Assembly (NCBI RefSeq): GCF_012163155.1
Contig: NZ_JAAVUN010000022.1
Location: 1 to 39,151, forward strand
Source of the DNA: Kocuria subflava
Lineage (GTDB): Bacteria; Actinomycetota; Actinomycetes; Actinomycetales; Micrococcaceae
Length of the DNA stretch: 39,151 bases
Direction: 5' to 3'
Positions 1-7,887 of this stretch are shown here, piece by piece (within the stretch, counting starts at the first letter, position 1; each line of letters begins with the position of its first letter). Both the position numbers and the translations under genes were made by a program. Under the pieces are notes generated by a model that worked only from the letters and a program-made list of their open reading frames with translations, was not told the origin of the DNA and did no database searches.

Positions 1-2
1 CC

Positions 3-881
3 TCGGCGTCTATCCCGGCACCGACGCGCCCGGCCCACGCCCCGCAGCTACCCTCTCAGCTGCGAAGAGCCAGATTCTCGGATGCAAGGTCGATGGTCGA
101 GGGCATCATCTACCGGCATCGGTGCGGGATCGCGTGGCGAGACTTGCCCGAGGTATTCGGGCCGCGGCAGACGGTGTGGACCTGGCATCACCGCCTCGCT
201 GCGGAGGGAGTCTGGGACACGATCGTGTCCGCGCTGATCGCGCAGGCCGATGCTGAGGGCCTGGTCGATTGGTCGGTATCGGTGGATTCGACAATCGCTC
301 GCGCGCATCAGCACGCGACGAACACCACCCGTCTCACGGGGGCTGGATCGAATTACACAATTCCGGCCGTCGAGCCGCCCGATCACGGCATCGGCCGCTC
401 ACGAGGAGGCCTGTCCACGAAGATCCATCAGCTCGTCGATGGCAACGGGCTGCCGCTGGTGACGCTGATCACTCCGGGGCAGGCCGGCGACTCGCCGATG
501 CTGCTTCCCCTGCTCGAGCAGCTACGCGTGAAGCGTGATAATGGCCGGCCCCGCACCCGGCCGGACGCAATTCGCGGCGATAGAGCATACTCGTCACGCG
601 CGATCCGCTCGCACCTGCGCGGACGCGGCATCAAGGCCGTGATCCCGGAACCGCGCGACCAGCAGGGGCACCGCAGGAGGCGCGGCTCACACGGCGGCAG
701 GCCCGTCGGACTCGACGTCACCGATTATAGAAACCGCAACGTGATCGAGCGCCGCTTCTGCCATACCAAGCAATGGCGCGGCCTCGCCACCCGCTACGAC
801 AAACACGCGATCGTCTACCGCGCCGCCGTCCTCATCCATGCCGCCGTCGCCTGGGCTCGGGCTTTGTCAGACACACCCTAG
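3..881 (+). CDS. IS5-family transposase, 5' end outside the window
   Basis: DDE transposase of an insertion sequence. The frame is open to the left window edge; the first ATG is at 93, but the upstream residues FSDARSMVEG read like the usual IS5 N-terminal region, so the true start is probably beyond the edge. Counted from the ATG, the catalytic residues are D65 (SVDSTIARAHQH), D163 (GDRAYSS) and E219 (NVIERRF, followed by the R/K-rich CHTKQWRGLATRYDK helix). The WRDLPEVFGP motif near the N-terminus is also typical of the family. All three catalytic residues are present, so the visible part looks functional. The element's left inverted repeat is not in the window and its right end cannot be fixed with certainty. 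IS5 is much more likely than another DDE family. Confidence 0.85.
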   Translation, partial: SASIPAPTRPAHAPQLPSQLRRARFSDARSMVEGIIYRHRCGIAWRDLPEVFGPRQTVWTWHHRLAAEGVWDTIVSALIAQADAEGLVDWSVSVDSTIARAHQHATNTTRLTGAGSNYTIPAVEPPDHGIGRSRGGLSTKIHQLVDGNGLPLVTLITPGQAGDSPMLLPLLEQLRVKRDNGRPRTRPDAIRGDRAYSSRAIRSHLRGRGIKAVIPEPRDQQGHRRRRGSHGGRPVGLDVTDYRNRNVIERRFCHTKQWRGLATRYDKHAIVYRAAVLIHAAVAWARALSDTP

Positions 882-945
882 GTCACGACGACGGCGGTGG
901 GGTACCGCACGGACCGTCATGACAGACGGAGCAGCCCATCATGTT

Positions 946-1013
946 GACGACGCCGGTGGGGCGCCTTGGACTGCTTCGCTTGACGTCCGCTTCGGCACCC
1001 CACCGGCGTCGTC
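946..1013. repeat. 20-bp inverted repeat (hairpin) downstream of IS5 transposase
   Basis: Left arm 946-965 (GACGACGCCGGTGGGGCGCC) pairs with right arm 994-1013 with a single mismatch around a 28-nt loop. A related forward motif (GACGACGGCGGTGGGG) lies at 887-902, just after the transposase stop. The structure has no T-tract, so it is not an obvious intrinsic terminator. It could still limit read-through between the plus-strand transposase and the minus-strand gene ending at 1093. Confidence 0.7.
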
Positions 1014-1071
1014 GCGGGGGAGGCCCGGCTGCTTGGCTTGAGGTCCGCAGCAGTGCCCCACCGGTGCCGGT
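971..1071. repeat. Imperfect tandem direct repeat, period 58 bp
   Basis: Bases 971-1013 recur at 1029-1071, matching at 32 of 43 positions. The best conserved blocks are CTGCTTnGCTTGA and CCCCACCGG. The right arm of the hairpin at 994-1013 lies inside the first copy. No coding frame explains the pattern. It lies between the IS5 transposase and an unrecognised gene. Confidence 0.55.
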
Positions 1072-1092
1072 GATGACGGCTGGGAAGGAGAG

Positions 1093-1794
1093 TCAGTCGG
1101 AACGCGGCCAGAATCTGGGTTCGATGTCCACGGAGCGAGCGATCAGTTCGTCCTCCAGGACTTCCCGGCAGACCAGTGGCAGGCGCAGAGAGCCGGGGCG
1201 CTCGAACTCGTCAAAGCAGGTTCCCATCTCCCCGAATCCACGGCGGTAGCGTGCCAGGTCAAGGCACAGCAGCCGGGTCTCCTCCAGTTCCTCCGCGGAG
1301 GCCAGGACCCAGAAGGTTTCCTGGTCCATCAGCTGGAACAACCCCACGGATCCACCGGACCAGGAGGTGTCTGCACCGCCGAAGGACGGTCGGTAGAGCC
1401 ACCCGCCGGGCTCCGGCACGGTGGAGGTCTGGACTGCCGGCATGATGGGCGCTGCGGGTTCGAACTCCCAGCACCGGGCGGTGGCCAGCCAGCGGGGCGG
1501 TTCCGGAACCACGATGGGGGAGTCATCGGTGGGCCATACGGCGTCGTCAAAGGCGGAGGCCTGGACGGCTTCCCAGAACTTGTCCGTGGTCAGGTCCACG
1601 GACACGCTGTTGAGCAGCACACCGTCTGGCTGCACCCCGCCCGTTGCGGAGACCGTGGTGGTGGTGGCCACGTTGGAGCGCTTGAGCATTCGGTCGAGTT
1701 CTGCCAGGTGGAAAGGTTCCCCCAGAACCACGGTGCGACCCTGGTACTCCAGGACGTAGGGCACACGTTCGGGGAGCTCTTCACTGCCGGACAT
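1093..1794 (-). CDS. Hypothetical protein, 233 aa
   Basis: I do not recognise the family. The ATG at 1794 is preferred because GGGAGG stands six bases before it; an upstream GTG in the same frame would add 27 residues of poor quality. There is no signal peptide and no membrane segment, so the product is probably cytoplasmic. It is acidic, with many Trp/Pro residues in the middle (SPIVVPEPPRWLATARCWEF) and a Leu/Glu/Arg-rich helical C-terminal third. Codon use looks native. It lies downstream of ppa on the same strand but is separated by a hairpin, so it is probably transcribed alone. Confidence 0.7.
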   Translation of the reverse strand: MSGSEELPERVPYVLEYQGRTVVLGEPFHLAELDRMLKRSNVATTTTVSATGGVQPDGVLLNSVSVDLTTDKFWEAVQASAFDDAVWPTDDSPIVVPEPPRWLATARCWEFEPAAPIMPAVQTSTVPEPGGWLYRPSFGGADTSWSGGSVGLFQLMDQETFWVLASAEELEETRLLCLDLARYRRGFGEMGTCFDEFERPGSLRLPLVCREVLEDELIARSVDIEPRFWPRSD

Positions 1795-1901
1795 GATGGC
1801 CTCCCGTGGTTGATGCCGGTGCCCGCGCGATCTTGCGGGCCCTGGGGTTTGGTGTGTTGCTGTCCACTCAACCACAGGGTGCAGACATCACAAGCCCAAA
1901 C

Positions 1902-1939
1902 CCAAGGGCCCACACCGAAGATTCGGTGCGGGCCCTTGG
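1902..1939 (-). terminator. Hairpin terminator after ppa
   Basis: Arms 1902-1919 and 1922-1939 pair over 18 bp with one mismatch and a 2-nt loop. It stands 24 bp past the ppa stop on the transcribed (minus) strand and is followed by a G/T-rich tail (GTTTGGG). A near-perfect stem right after the stop is most simply the ppa terminator. Confidence 0.75.
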
Positions 1940-1962
1940 CCGGAGTCATTCGAGCGAGGAAA

Positions 1963-2484
1963 TCAGTCCTCGCCCTCCTGCTCTGCCTCTGCAGCGGTGT
2001 CGTAATGGGAGCTCTGGAAACGCTCCTGGGCTTCACGCACCAGGCGCTCTGCCTCGTCCTTGCCGGCCCAGCCTTCGCCCTTGACCCACTTGTTGGGCTC
2101 CAGGTCCTTGTATCGCTCGAAGAAGTGCTGAATCTCCTTCTGCTTGTACTCGTCAATGTCCTCCAGGCCCTGGATGTGGTCGTAGCGCTTGTCAGCGGAG
2201 ACGCACAGGACCTTGGCGTCGCCGCCGGCCTCGTCGGTCATGTTGAACACGGCAATGGGGCGCGATTCCACGATCACGCCGGGCATGACCTCAACATCCA
2301 GGAGCACCATGGCATCCAGGGGATCGCCGTCTTCACCCAAAGTGTCCTCGAAGTACCCGTAGTGCGTGGGGTAGCCCATCGAGGTGAACAAGACACGGTC
2401 CAGGCGGATCCGGCCGGTTTCGTGGTCGATTTCGTACTTGACGCGCGAACCCTTGGGGATCTCGATCGTGACGTCCATCTCCAT
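1963..2484 (-). CDS. ppa: Inorganic pyrophosphatase (family I)
   Basis: Hydrolyses pyrophosphate to two phosphates in the cytoplasm, pulling biosynthetic reactions forward. The 173-residue product has the length of bacterial family I enzymes. Visible family hallmarks are the N-terminal IEIPKGSRVKYE, the YPTHYGYF segment and the metal-binding signature DGDPLDAMVLLD, followed by the later acidic/lysine motif SADKRYDHI. The start at 2484 is chosen because AGGAG lies five bases before this ATG; an in-frame upstream start would add 22 residues not typical of the family. A C-terminal acidic tail (AEAEQEGED) is common in actinobacteria. It is divergent from the dacB-like gene, with a 131-bp shared upstream region. 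Confidence 0.95.
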   Translation of the reverse strand: MEMDVTIEIPKGSRVKYEIDHETGRIRLDRVLFTSMGYPTHYGYFEDTLGEDGDPLDAMVLLDVEVMPGVIVESRPIAVFNMTDEAGGDAKVLCVSADKRYDHIQGLEDIDEYKQKEIQHFFERYKDLEPNKWVKGEGWAGKDEAERLVREAQERFQSSHYDTAAEAEQEGED

Positions 2485-2615
2485 GGTTACTCCTTCTGTT
2501 GCTTTCGATTCAGCCAATTCTGCGGCCATCAACCGCAAAGTCTGGGCCAAGCCTAACCGTCGGGGGCGTGAGGTTACTTACCGTGTGGGCCCAATTTCCG
2601 TGATTTCCCGGCACA

Positions 2616-4142
2616 ATGGGCGCCGTGCCACACCCTGAGCCCACCTCTCCAACACCGCCGCGGACTTCTTCTGAGCAGTCCCGGGTCATGGTGTTGACCC
2701 GCAGGGGACGGGTGGCGCTGGCCGTGGCACTTGCCGCGGTCCTTCTGCTGGTGGCGCTTTTCGCGTGGCCGGGATGGGCCAGGGACAGCACCTCCACCCA
2801 GGAATCCGGGGCCGGATCTGTCCCCTCCACCGCCTCGCCGTCAGCCGCACCCACATCTTCCGACGACGACGACCCCGTGGAGCTCTCGGATGCAACGGTG
2901 GGTGCACTGGATTCCACCTTGGACGGTTCCACGGCGCAGGTGGCGGGCGCCGTGGTGATTGATCCGGGCAGCGGAAACAGGCTGTACGAGCGGATGCCGG
3001 ATGAGCACTTGGTGCCTGCTTCCAACCAAAAAATCCTGACCGAGCTGGCCCTGTTGCATTTTGTGGACCCACAGAAGCGGTTGGCCACCACGGTGGTCAC
3101 GGGTGACACTGCGGACACTGTGGTCCTGGTTGGCGGCGGGGACACTCTGTTGGCACCGGGGGCAGGGGATTCCCAGGCGGTTGACGGACATGCGGGAATT
3201 GCGGATCTGGCGCGGTTGACCGCAGAGAAACTGGACCTGGACGCCTCCACCTCAACGCTCACCGTGGACGTGGACGCCGGCATGTTCACCGGCTCCGGGA
3301 TCAATGACGCCTGGTTGCCGGGGGACATTGCCAGTGGGGAAGTGGGCCCGGTGTCCCCCATGGCTTTTGCATCCCACCGAACGGTGACAGCAGATGGTCA
3401 GCAGACTGGTTCCTATGACTCCAACGCTGCCCAACGGGTGGCCGATGTGTTTGCCGCAGCGCTCGGTGATGAACTCACCCAACGTGAAGACCGGCCGGTG
3501 ACCGTGCAAGTGGGAGCCATGGTGGACACCTCCGCTGACCCCTTGAAACCTGCCGATCAGCAACAGGGTGTGACCGAGGTGGCGCGGGTGGAATCCGCCA
3601 CGGTGCGCGAGCAGGCCACGGTGATGATGGAGAACTCGGACAACCGACTCTCCGAAACCTTGTGCCGGGTCACCGCTGTGGCAGCCGGGCAGACCGGTGA
3701 TTCCGAAGGCGCTCGCACCACCATGACCCGTGCCCTGGACAAGGTCCTGGGGGAGAACACCGTGCAGGACAACGGTGTGGTCATCAGCGACTGTGCGGGA
3801 GTCTCTGCACAGAACCAGGTCTCTGCCGCTGTGCTCGGGGAAGTCCTGCTGGACTCCGTGCAGAATCCGGAATCCGGTCACGCAGCCATGCTCTCCACCC
3901 TTCCAACGGCAGGGGAGAGCGGAACTCTGACGGACCGGTTCCAGGCTCCGGAGGCCGCTGCCGGACGGGGTAACGCCCAGGCCAAGACCGGGACCCTTCA
4001 CGGGGTCACCGCGCTCTCCGGCCAGGTGCGAACAGGGGACGGTGAACCCTTGATTGTGGTGGTGCTGCTGAACGGGACGGCTGACCAGGGCGCGGCGCGC
4101 AATGCCTCGGACACCTTCTTTTCCGCCGTGGCACAGAACTGA
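2616..4142 (+). CDS. dacB: D-alanyl-D-alanine carboxypeptidase/endopeptidase (PBP4, peptidase S13)
   Basis: Low-molecular-mass penicillin-binding protein that trims or cleaves peptidoglycan cross-links outside the membrane. The three active-site motifs are visible: SNQK (S136-K139), SDN inside MMENSDNRLSE, and KTG inside AKTGTLHG near the C-terminus. A hydrophobic segment at about residues 33-52 after Arg residues is a signal anchor, followed by a Ser/Thr/Pro/Asp-rich linker (residues 57-86). No ribosome binding site precedes the ATG at 2616, so the start may be leaderless or the in-frame ATG at 2688. In actinobacteria this gene commonly sits beside the zincin-like protease and tilS, as here. 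Confidence 0.9.
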   Translation: MGAVPHPEPTSPTPPRTSSEQSRVMVLTRRGRVALAVALAAVLLLVALFAWPGWARDSTSTQESGAGSVPSTASPSAAPTSSDDDDPVELSDATVGALDSTLDGSTAQVAGAVVIDPGSGNRLYERMPDEHLVPASNQKILTELALLHFVDPQKRLATTVVTGDTADTVVLVGGGDTLLAPGAGDSQAVDGHAGIADLARLTAEKLDLDASTSTLTVDVDAGMFTGSGINDAWLPGDIASGEVGPVSPMAFASHRTVTADGQQTGSYDSNAAQRVADVFAAALGDELTQREDRPVTVQVGAMVDTSADPLKPADQQQGVTEVARVESATVREQATVMMENSDNRLSETLCRVTAVAAGQTGDSEGARTTMTRALDKVLGENTVQDNGVVISDCAGVSAQNQVSAAVLGEVLLDSVQNPESGHAAMLSTLPTAGESGTLTDRFQAPEAAAGRGNAQAKTGTLHGVTALSGQVRTGDGEPLIVVVLLNGTADQGAARNASDTFFSAVAQN

Positions 4143-4216
4143 GAACCTGCACCGGATGCTGTGCCCTGCGCGGACAACGCAGCGGGCGAACACGGCGCTG
4201 TGGTTGCATGGAGGTC

Positions 4217-5392
4217 ATGTCAATCTTTGAGACCACGCCTTCCCGTCAGGACTCCGGACTGATCAAGTGGGACCTGGCGGCCAAAGTGGCTGCCAAGACG
4301 GTGACGGCCGGGCCCACGCCGCCGGCCCGCGCCGTCCAGGAGGCGGTTGCCTCCATGCGCCACTACGCAGAAGTCTCCGTGGACCACGTGCACCAGATCT
4401 CCGGGTTGGAGGCTGCACGGGACCTGCGGGATGCCCCCGTGGTGGTGGTTGACCGTGCAGGGTGGTCAACGGCCAATGCGGCGACTTTCAAGGCGTTGCT
4501 GGAACCGGCCATGGAGGGTCTGGCCACCAAGTACCAACAACGCGCAAGTGGCAAGGCGAACAACGAGCTCACACAGTGGATCGGCAGCCGTGCCACAGCC
4601 GTGGAAACCGGGGTGATCCTGGGTTTCCTCTCCACCAAGGTGCTGGGCCAGTACGACCCCTATGCGGGGCTGGTGTCTGAGGATGCTGAACGCCGCCACC
4701 CCGGTGGGCGCCTGATGATCGTGGCGCCCAACGTGATGGAGGTTGAGCAGGAACTCAACGTGGACCCGGATGACTTCCGGCTGTGGGTGTGCCTGCACGA
4801 ACAGACCCACCGGGTTCAGTTCGCGGCCGCCCCCTGGTTGCGGGACCACATGGCCGCCACCATCCATGAACTCTCCACGTCCATGACCGGGGATCTGGAC
4901 CAGATGAAGACTCGTCTGAGTCGGGTGGCCACTGCGGTGGCAGACGAGCTTCCGGCCAAGGTCGCCGGAAAACTCACGGGCCGTGCTGTCCCGCAGGCAG
5001 GGGATGACTTGCTGGGGCCCATGTCCGCCGTCCTGGCACCGCGTGAACGCGAGCTGATGTCCAACGCCGTGGCCACCATGTCCCTGCTGGAAGGTCACGC
5101 CAACTGGGTCATGGACAACGTGGATTCCACTGTGGTGTCTTCCGTGAAGACCATTCGGAGACGCTTTGATCGGCGCCGTGACCTGCAGACTCCGGGGCAG
5201 CGGATACTGCGCAAGGTGCTGGGTCTGGACGCCAAGGCCGAGCAGTACGTCCAAGGCCAGAAGTTCGTCACGGAGGTCATTGAGATCGCCGGGCGGGACG
5301 GCTTCAACCGGGTGTGGGAGTCGGCCGAGAACCTGCCCGTGGCCCGGGAGATCCGCCATCCACAGGAGTGGGTGGATCGCGTCCTGGCGTGA
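4217..5392 (+). CDS. Zinc-dependent metalloprotease, zincin-like (PF10103/DUF2342 type)
   Basis: Actinobacterial zincin-like family of unknown substrate. The metal site is visible as HEQTH (in CLHEQTHRVQF) with a downstream EGHANW that would supply the third ligand. There is no signal peptide or transmembrane segment, so it is probably cytoplasmic. About 391 residues, as usual for the family. The start is uncertain: ATG at 4208 and ATG at 4217 are in frame. I prefer 4217 because of the preceding GGAGG, although the spacing is only two bases; it resembles the layout GGAGGTCATG at 24227. Its place upstream of tilS is conserved in actinobacteria, but nothing in the sequence says what it cleaves. 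Confidence 0.85.
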   Translation: MSIFETTPSRQDSGLIKWDLAAKVAAKTVTAGPTPPARAVQEAVASMRHYAEVSVDHVHQISGLEAARDLRDAPVVVVDRAGWSTANAATFKALLEPAMEGLATKYQQRASGKANNELTQWIGSRATAVETGVILGFLSTKVLGQYDPYAGLVSEDAERRHPGGRLMIVAPNVMEVEQELNVDPDDFRLWVCLHEQTHRVQFAAAPWLRDHMAATIHELSTSMTGDLDQMKTRLSRVATAVADELPAKVAGKLTGRAVPQAGDDLLGPMSAVLAPRERELMSNAVATMSLLEGHANWVMDNVDSTVVSSVKTIRRRFDRRRDLQTPGQRILRKVLGLDAKAEQYVQGQKFVTEVIEIAGRDGFNRVWESAENLPVAREIRHPQEWVDRVLA

Positions 5393-5495
5393 GCCCCTTG
5401 CTCGGCATTCAGCTGGACACAAGTTACCCATCAGTTCACGGTGTCCTCCCAGGTTCACGTGGCTGAGCGGGTCCCGGTGCGCGGTTCAGTCGTGA

Positions 5496-5501
5496 CAGAA
5501 T
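5496..5501 (+). promoter_or_regulatory. -10 box of a leaderless promoter (HTH gene)
   Basis: CAGAAT lies seven bases before the GTG at 5509, which puts the expected transcription start at or next to the start codon. No Shine-Dalgarno sequence is present. No convincing -35 box was found. Confidence 0.4.
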
Positions 5502-5508
5502 CGCAAAG

Positions 5509-5955
5509 GTGACTTCCGAAAACATCCAGCAGCAGATCAAGCTCTACGGCCAGCCGCTCTCCGATCGATTCGGCGCCGTGGTGAGTGCTTACAGCATCAC
5601 TCAGCGCCGCCTGGCTGAAGTTCTCGGACTCTCAGCACCCATGCTCTCCCAGCTCAACTCGGGACGGCGCATCAAGATCGGCAACCCTGCCGTGTACGAG
5701 CGCCTTGTCATGCTGGAACAGCGTGCGGGCACCTCAGATGTTGAGGCCACTTTGCGTGAGGTGGAGCAGTCCCAGCCGGTGCTGACCACCACGCAGATCC
5801 AGGCCGGTCTGCACAGTGAATCCAATGTGGTCTCTGCCCTGGCGGCCATGATTCCCGCTGGCGAGCTGCAGCACGCCGTCACTGCGCTGGGCGAATCCGC
5901 ACCCACCCTGGTCAAGGTCCTGGGCTTGGCCCAGAAGGAATCGGAGAAGCGCTGA
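5509..5955 (+). CDS. Small XRE-like DNA-binding protein
   Basis: A 148-residue protein with an N-terminal helix-turn-helix at about residues 25-55 (ITQRRLAEVLGLSAPMLSQLNSGRR), matching the XRE/Cro pattern of helix 2, turn, recognition helix. The C-terminal half is helical, Gln/Glu/Ala-rich and has no recognisable ligand domain; it may mediate dimerisation. It starts at GTG 5509, apparently leaderless. It stands between the zincin-like protease and tilS, both on the same strand. Target genes are unknown. The HTH assignment is secure at pattern level; the regulatory role is inference. Confidence 0.75.
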   Translation: MTSENIQQQIKLYGQPLSDRFGAVVSAYSITQRRLAEVLGLSAPMLSQLNSGRRIKIGNPAVYERLVMLEQRAGTSDVEATLREVEQSQPVLTTTQIQAGLHSESNVVSALAAMIPAGELQHAVTALGESAPTLVKVLGLAQKESEKR

Positions 5956-5998
5956 TTCCGCAGTGGTTTAAGGGGCGGATCTGGGTGGTGAAGGCCGC

Positions 5999-7105
5999 GT
6001 GACGCAGTTCGGTCGGCGGGGGCGGCTCCTGCCTCAGGTCTCCACCGCGCGCCGGGCACTTGAGTACACCCTCACGCAGTCTTTGGGACGCGCCCCGGAA
6101 CCCACGGACCTGGTTCTGGTGGCCCTGTCCGGTGGCCCGGACTCCTTGGCCCTGGCCGCAGCGGCCGCCCATTTTTCCCGACGACGCCGCTTCCAGGTGG
6201 GTGCCGTGGTGGTGGATCACCAACTCCAGGAGGGATCGGGCGCAGTTGCGGCCGTGGCGGCAGGCCAAGCCAAGGAACTTGGACTGGATCCTGTGGTGAT
6301 TCAGGCCGTCACGGTGCAGCGTGGCGCGGATGGTCCAGAGGCCGCTGCCCGTGACGCGCGGTATGCCGTGTTGTGTGACCAGATGGCTGCCACCGGGGCA
6401 CATGCGGTGTTGCTGGGGCACACGCGTGATGACCAGGCAGAAACCGTTCTGTTGGGGTTGGCCCGTGGCTCGGGGACCCGGTCCCTGGCGGGCATGGCGC
6501 CGGTGTCCACCCGGGGCGGTCTGAGGCTTCTGCGTCCCCTGCTGGGGCACACCCGGCAGGACACGGAGGGCATCTGTACCGCCGAACAGCTTGCACCCTG
6601 GATGGACCCCACCAACAAGGACCAGTCCTTCATGCGGGCGCGTGTGCGCCACACGGTGCTCCCGTTCCTGGAGCAAGAACTCGGCCCCGGAGTGGCGGCG
6701 TCGTTGTCCAGGACCGCAGCCATCCTGGGGGCCGATGCAGACGCCCTGGAGGAACAAGCCCAAATCCTTCTGGATCGAGCCCAACGTGAGGCCGCTGCAC
6801 AGGTACAGGACGGCGTTGCTCAACCGGCGCCGACCGGGTCCGTGCTGCTGTCCCTGAGTGCACTGCAAACCCAGCCTGAAGCACTGACCCGCCGGGTCCT
6901 GGCACGGGCCTGCGTGCTGGCCGGTGGGCAGCCCGTGGCCCACGAACGGCTGGAGGCGCTGGCGGAACTGGCAGCCGGTACCGGGCAGGCCGGGCCGGTT
7001 CAGATGGCGGGTAAAGTGTCTGTCTACCGGCGTCGACCCATTCGACCCCGCCGATCCAGAGCGGAGCGGCCCCGGGGAACCTTGGAATTCCGACGCACTG
7101 ACTGA
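5999..7105 (+). CDS. tilS: tRNA(Ile)-lysidine synthase
   Basis: Adds lysine to C34 of the CAU-anticodon tRNA-Ile so that it reads AUA codons. The ATP-pyrophosphatase P-loop SGGPDS is at residues 44-49; other family motifs are VDHQLQ, the GHTRDDQAETVLLGLARGSG block and RPLL. The PTNKDQSFMRARVRHTVLPFLE segment is also typical. Length (368 aa) fits the shorter actinobacterial form. It starts at GTG 5999, with GAAGG nearby. hpt follows 32 bp downstream and ftsH after that, the widespread tilS-hpt-ftsH order. Confidence 0.95.
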   Translation: MTQFGRRGRLLPQVSTARRALEYTLTQSLGRAPEPTDLVLVALSGGPDSLALAAAAAHFSRRRRFQVGAVVVDHQLQEGSGAVAAVAAGQAKELGLDPVVIQAVTVQRGADGPEAAARDARYAVLCDQMAATGAHAVLLGHTRDDQAETVLLGLARGSGTRSLAGMAPVSTRGGLRLLRPLLGHTRQDTEGICTAEQLAPWMDPTNKDQSFMRARVRHTVLPFLEQELGPGVAASLSRTAAILGADADALEEQAQILLDRAQREAAAQVQDGVAQPAPTGSVLLSLSALQTQPEALTRRVLARACVLAGGQPVAHERLEALAELAAGTGQAGPVQMAGKVSVYRRRPIRPRRSRAERPRGTLEFRRTD

Positions 7106-7137
7106 GCCAAGCTGCCATCACCGGAACTAGGAGCATC

Positions 7138-7689
7138 GTGAAGTCCCAGGACGTCGCAGAAGACCTCAAGGAAGTTCTGCACACCAAGGAAGAGATCGAT
7201 CAGCGAGTGGTTGAACTGGCCGCCGCCATCGATGCCGACTACAAGGACAAGGACGTCCTTCTGGTGGGTGTGCTCAAGGGTGCCTTGATGATCATGGCGG
7301 ACCTCTCCCGTGCCCTGTCCGGGCAGTACCCCATGGACTGGATGGCTGTGTCCTCTTACGGCTCCGGCACCAAGTCCTCCGGTGTGGTGCGGATCCTCAA
7401 GGACCTGGACACGGATCTGACCGGCAAGGACGTCCTGATCGTGGAGGACATCATCGACTCCGGGCTGACCCTGTCCTGGCTGCTCACCAACCTGAAGTCC
7501 CGCGGCGCCAACTCCGTGGAGATCTGCACGTTGCTGCGCAAGCCGGAAGCACTGAAGGTGGAGATCGACGTCCGCTACGTGGGGTGGGACATACCCAATG
7601 AATTCGTGGTGGGCTATGGCCTGGACTGGGCGGAGCAGTACCGCAACCTGGACTGCATTGCCATCCTGTCCCCACACGTCTACGCCTGA
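7138..7689 (+). CDS. hpt: Hypoxanthine phosphoribosyltransferase
   Basis: Purine salvage enzyme converting hypoxanthine or guanine plus PRPP to IMP or GMP. The PRPP-binding signature VLIVEDIIDSGLT is at residues 99-111. SSYGSGTKSSGVV is the flexible active-site loop, and YVGWDIPNEFVVGYGLDW is the C-terminal base-recognition segment. Its 183-residue length is normal. The GTG start at 7138 has AGGAG five bases before it. It lies 32 bp after tilS and is probably co-transcribed with it; a strong hairpin separates it from ftsH. Confidence 0.96.
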   Translation: MKSQDVAEDLKEVLHTKEEIDQRVVELAAAIDADYKDKDVLLVGVLKGALMIMADLSRALSGQYPMDWMAVSSYGSGTKSSGVVRILKDLDTDLTGKDVLIVEDIIDSGLTLSWLLTNLKSRGANSVEICTLLRKPEALKVEIDVRYVGWDIPNEFVVGYGLDWAEQYRNLDCIAILSPHVYA

Positions 7690-7740
7690 GGCCACCGCGC
7701 AGCTGGTAATTGCCCCGGAAACTGTCCGCCGTCGGGTGAA

Positions 7741-7777
7741 CGCGCTCACGCGAATCAGACGGATTCGGGTGAGCGCG
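7741..7777. terminator. 16-bp hairpin between hpt and ftsH
   Basis: CGCGCTCACGCGAATC (7741-7756) pairs with 7762-7777 with one mismatch and a 5-nt loop. It is 51 bp after the hpt stop. No T-tract follows, so it may be a weak terminator or an RNA-processing site rather than a classic intrinsic terminator. Confidence 0.5.
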
Positions 7778-7782
7778 CTACA

Positions 7783-7811
7783 TTGACACTTCGACTTCAA
7801 CCGAAGTGACC
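7783..7811 (+). promoter_or_regulatory. Candidate ftsH promoter region with small inverted repeat
   Basis: TTGACA at 7783-7788 is a perfect -35 hexamer, but the sequence 17 bases on is a poor -10 (GTGACC). ACTTCG (7788-7793) and CGAAGT (7802-7807) form an inverted repeat inside the spacer, which could be an operator. Only the -35 is persuasive. Confidence 0.3.
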
Positions 7812-7887
7812 GTTCGACTTCTGCGGTGTGGCGCCCAGGTGCCGTACCGTGCCCAGGTTGGCATCGTGTGAGAGAGGACCACCGGCT

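Noticed and set aside
7738-7780. Possible riboswitch upstream of ftsH-fol genes
   Set aside because: Only a simple hairpin is visible; no multi-helix aptamer such as a tetrahydrofolate riboswitch could be recognised.
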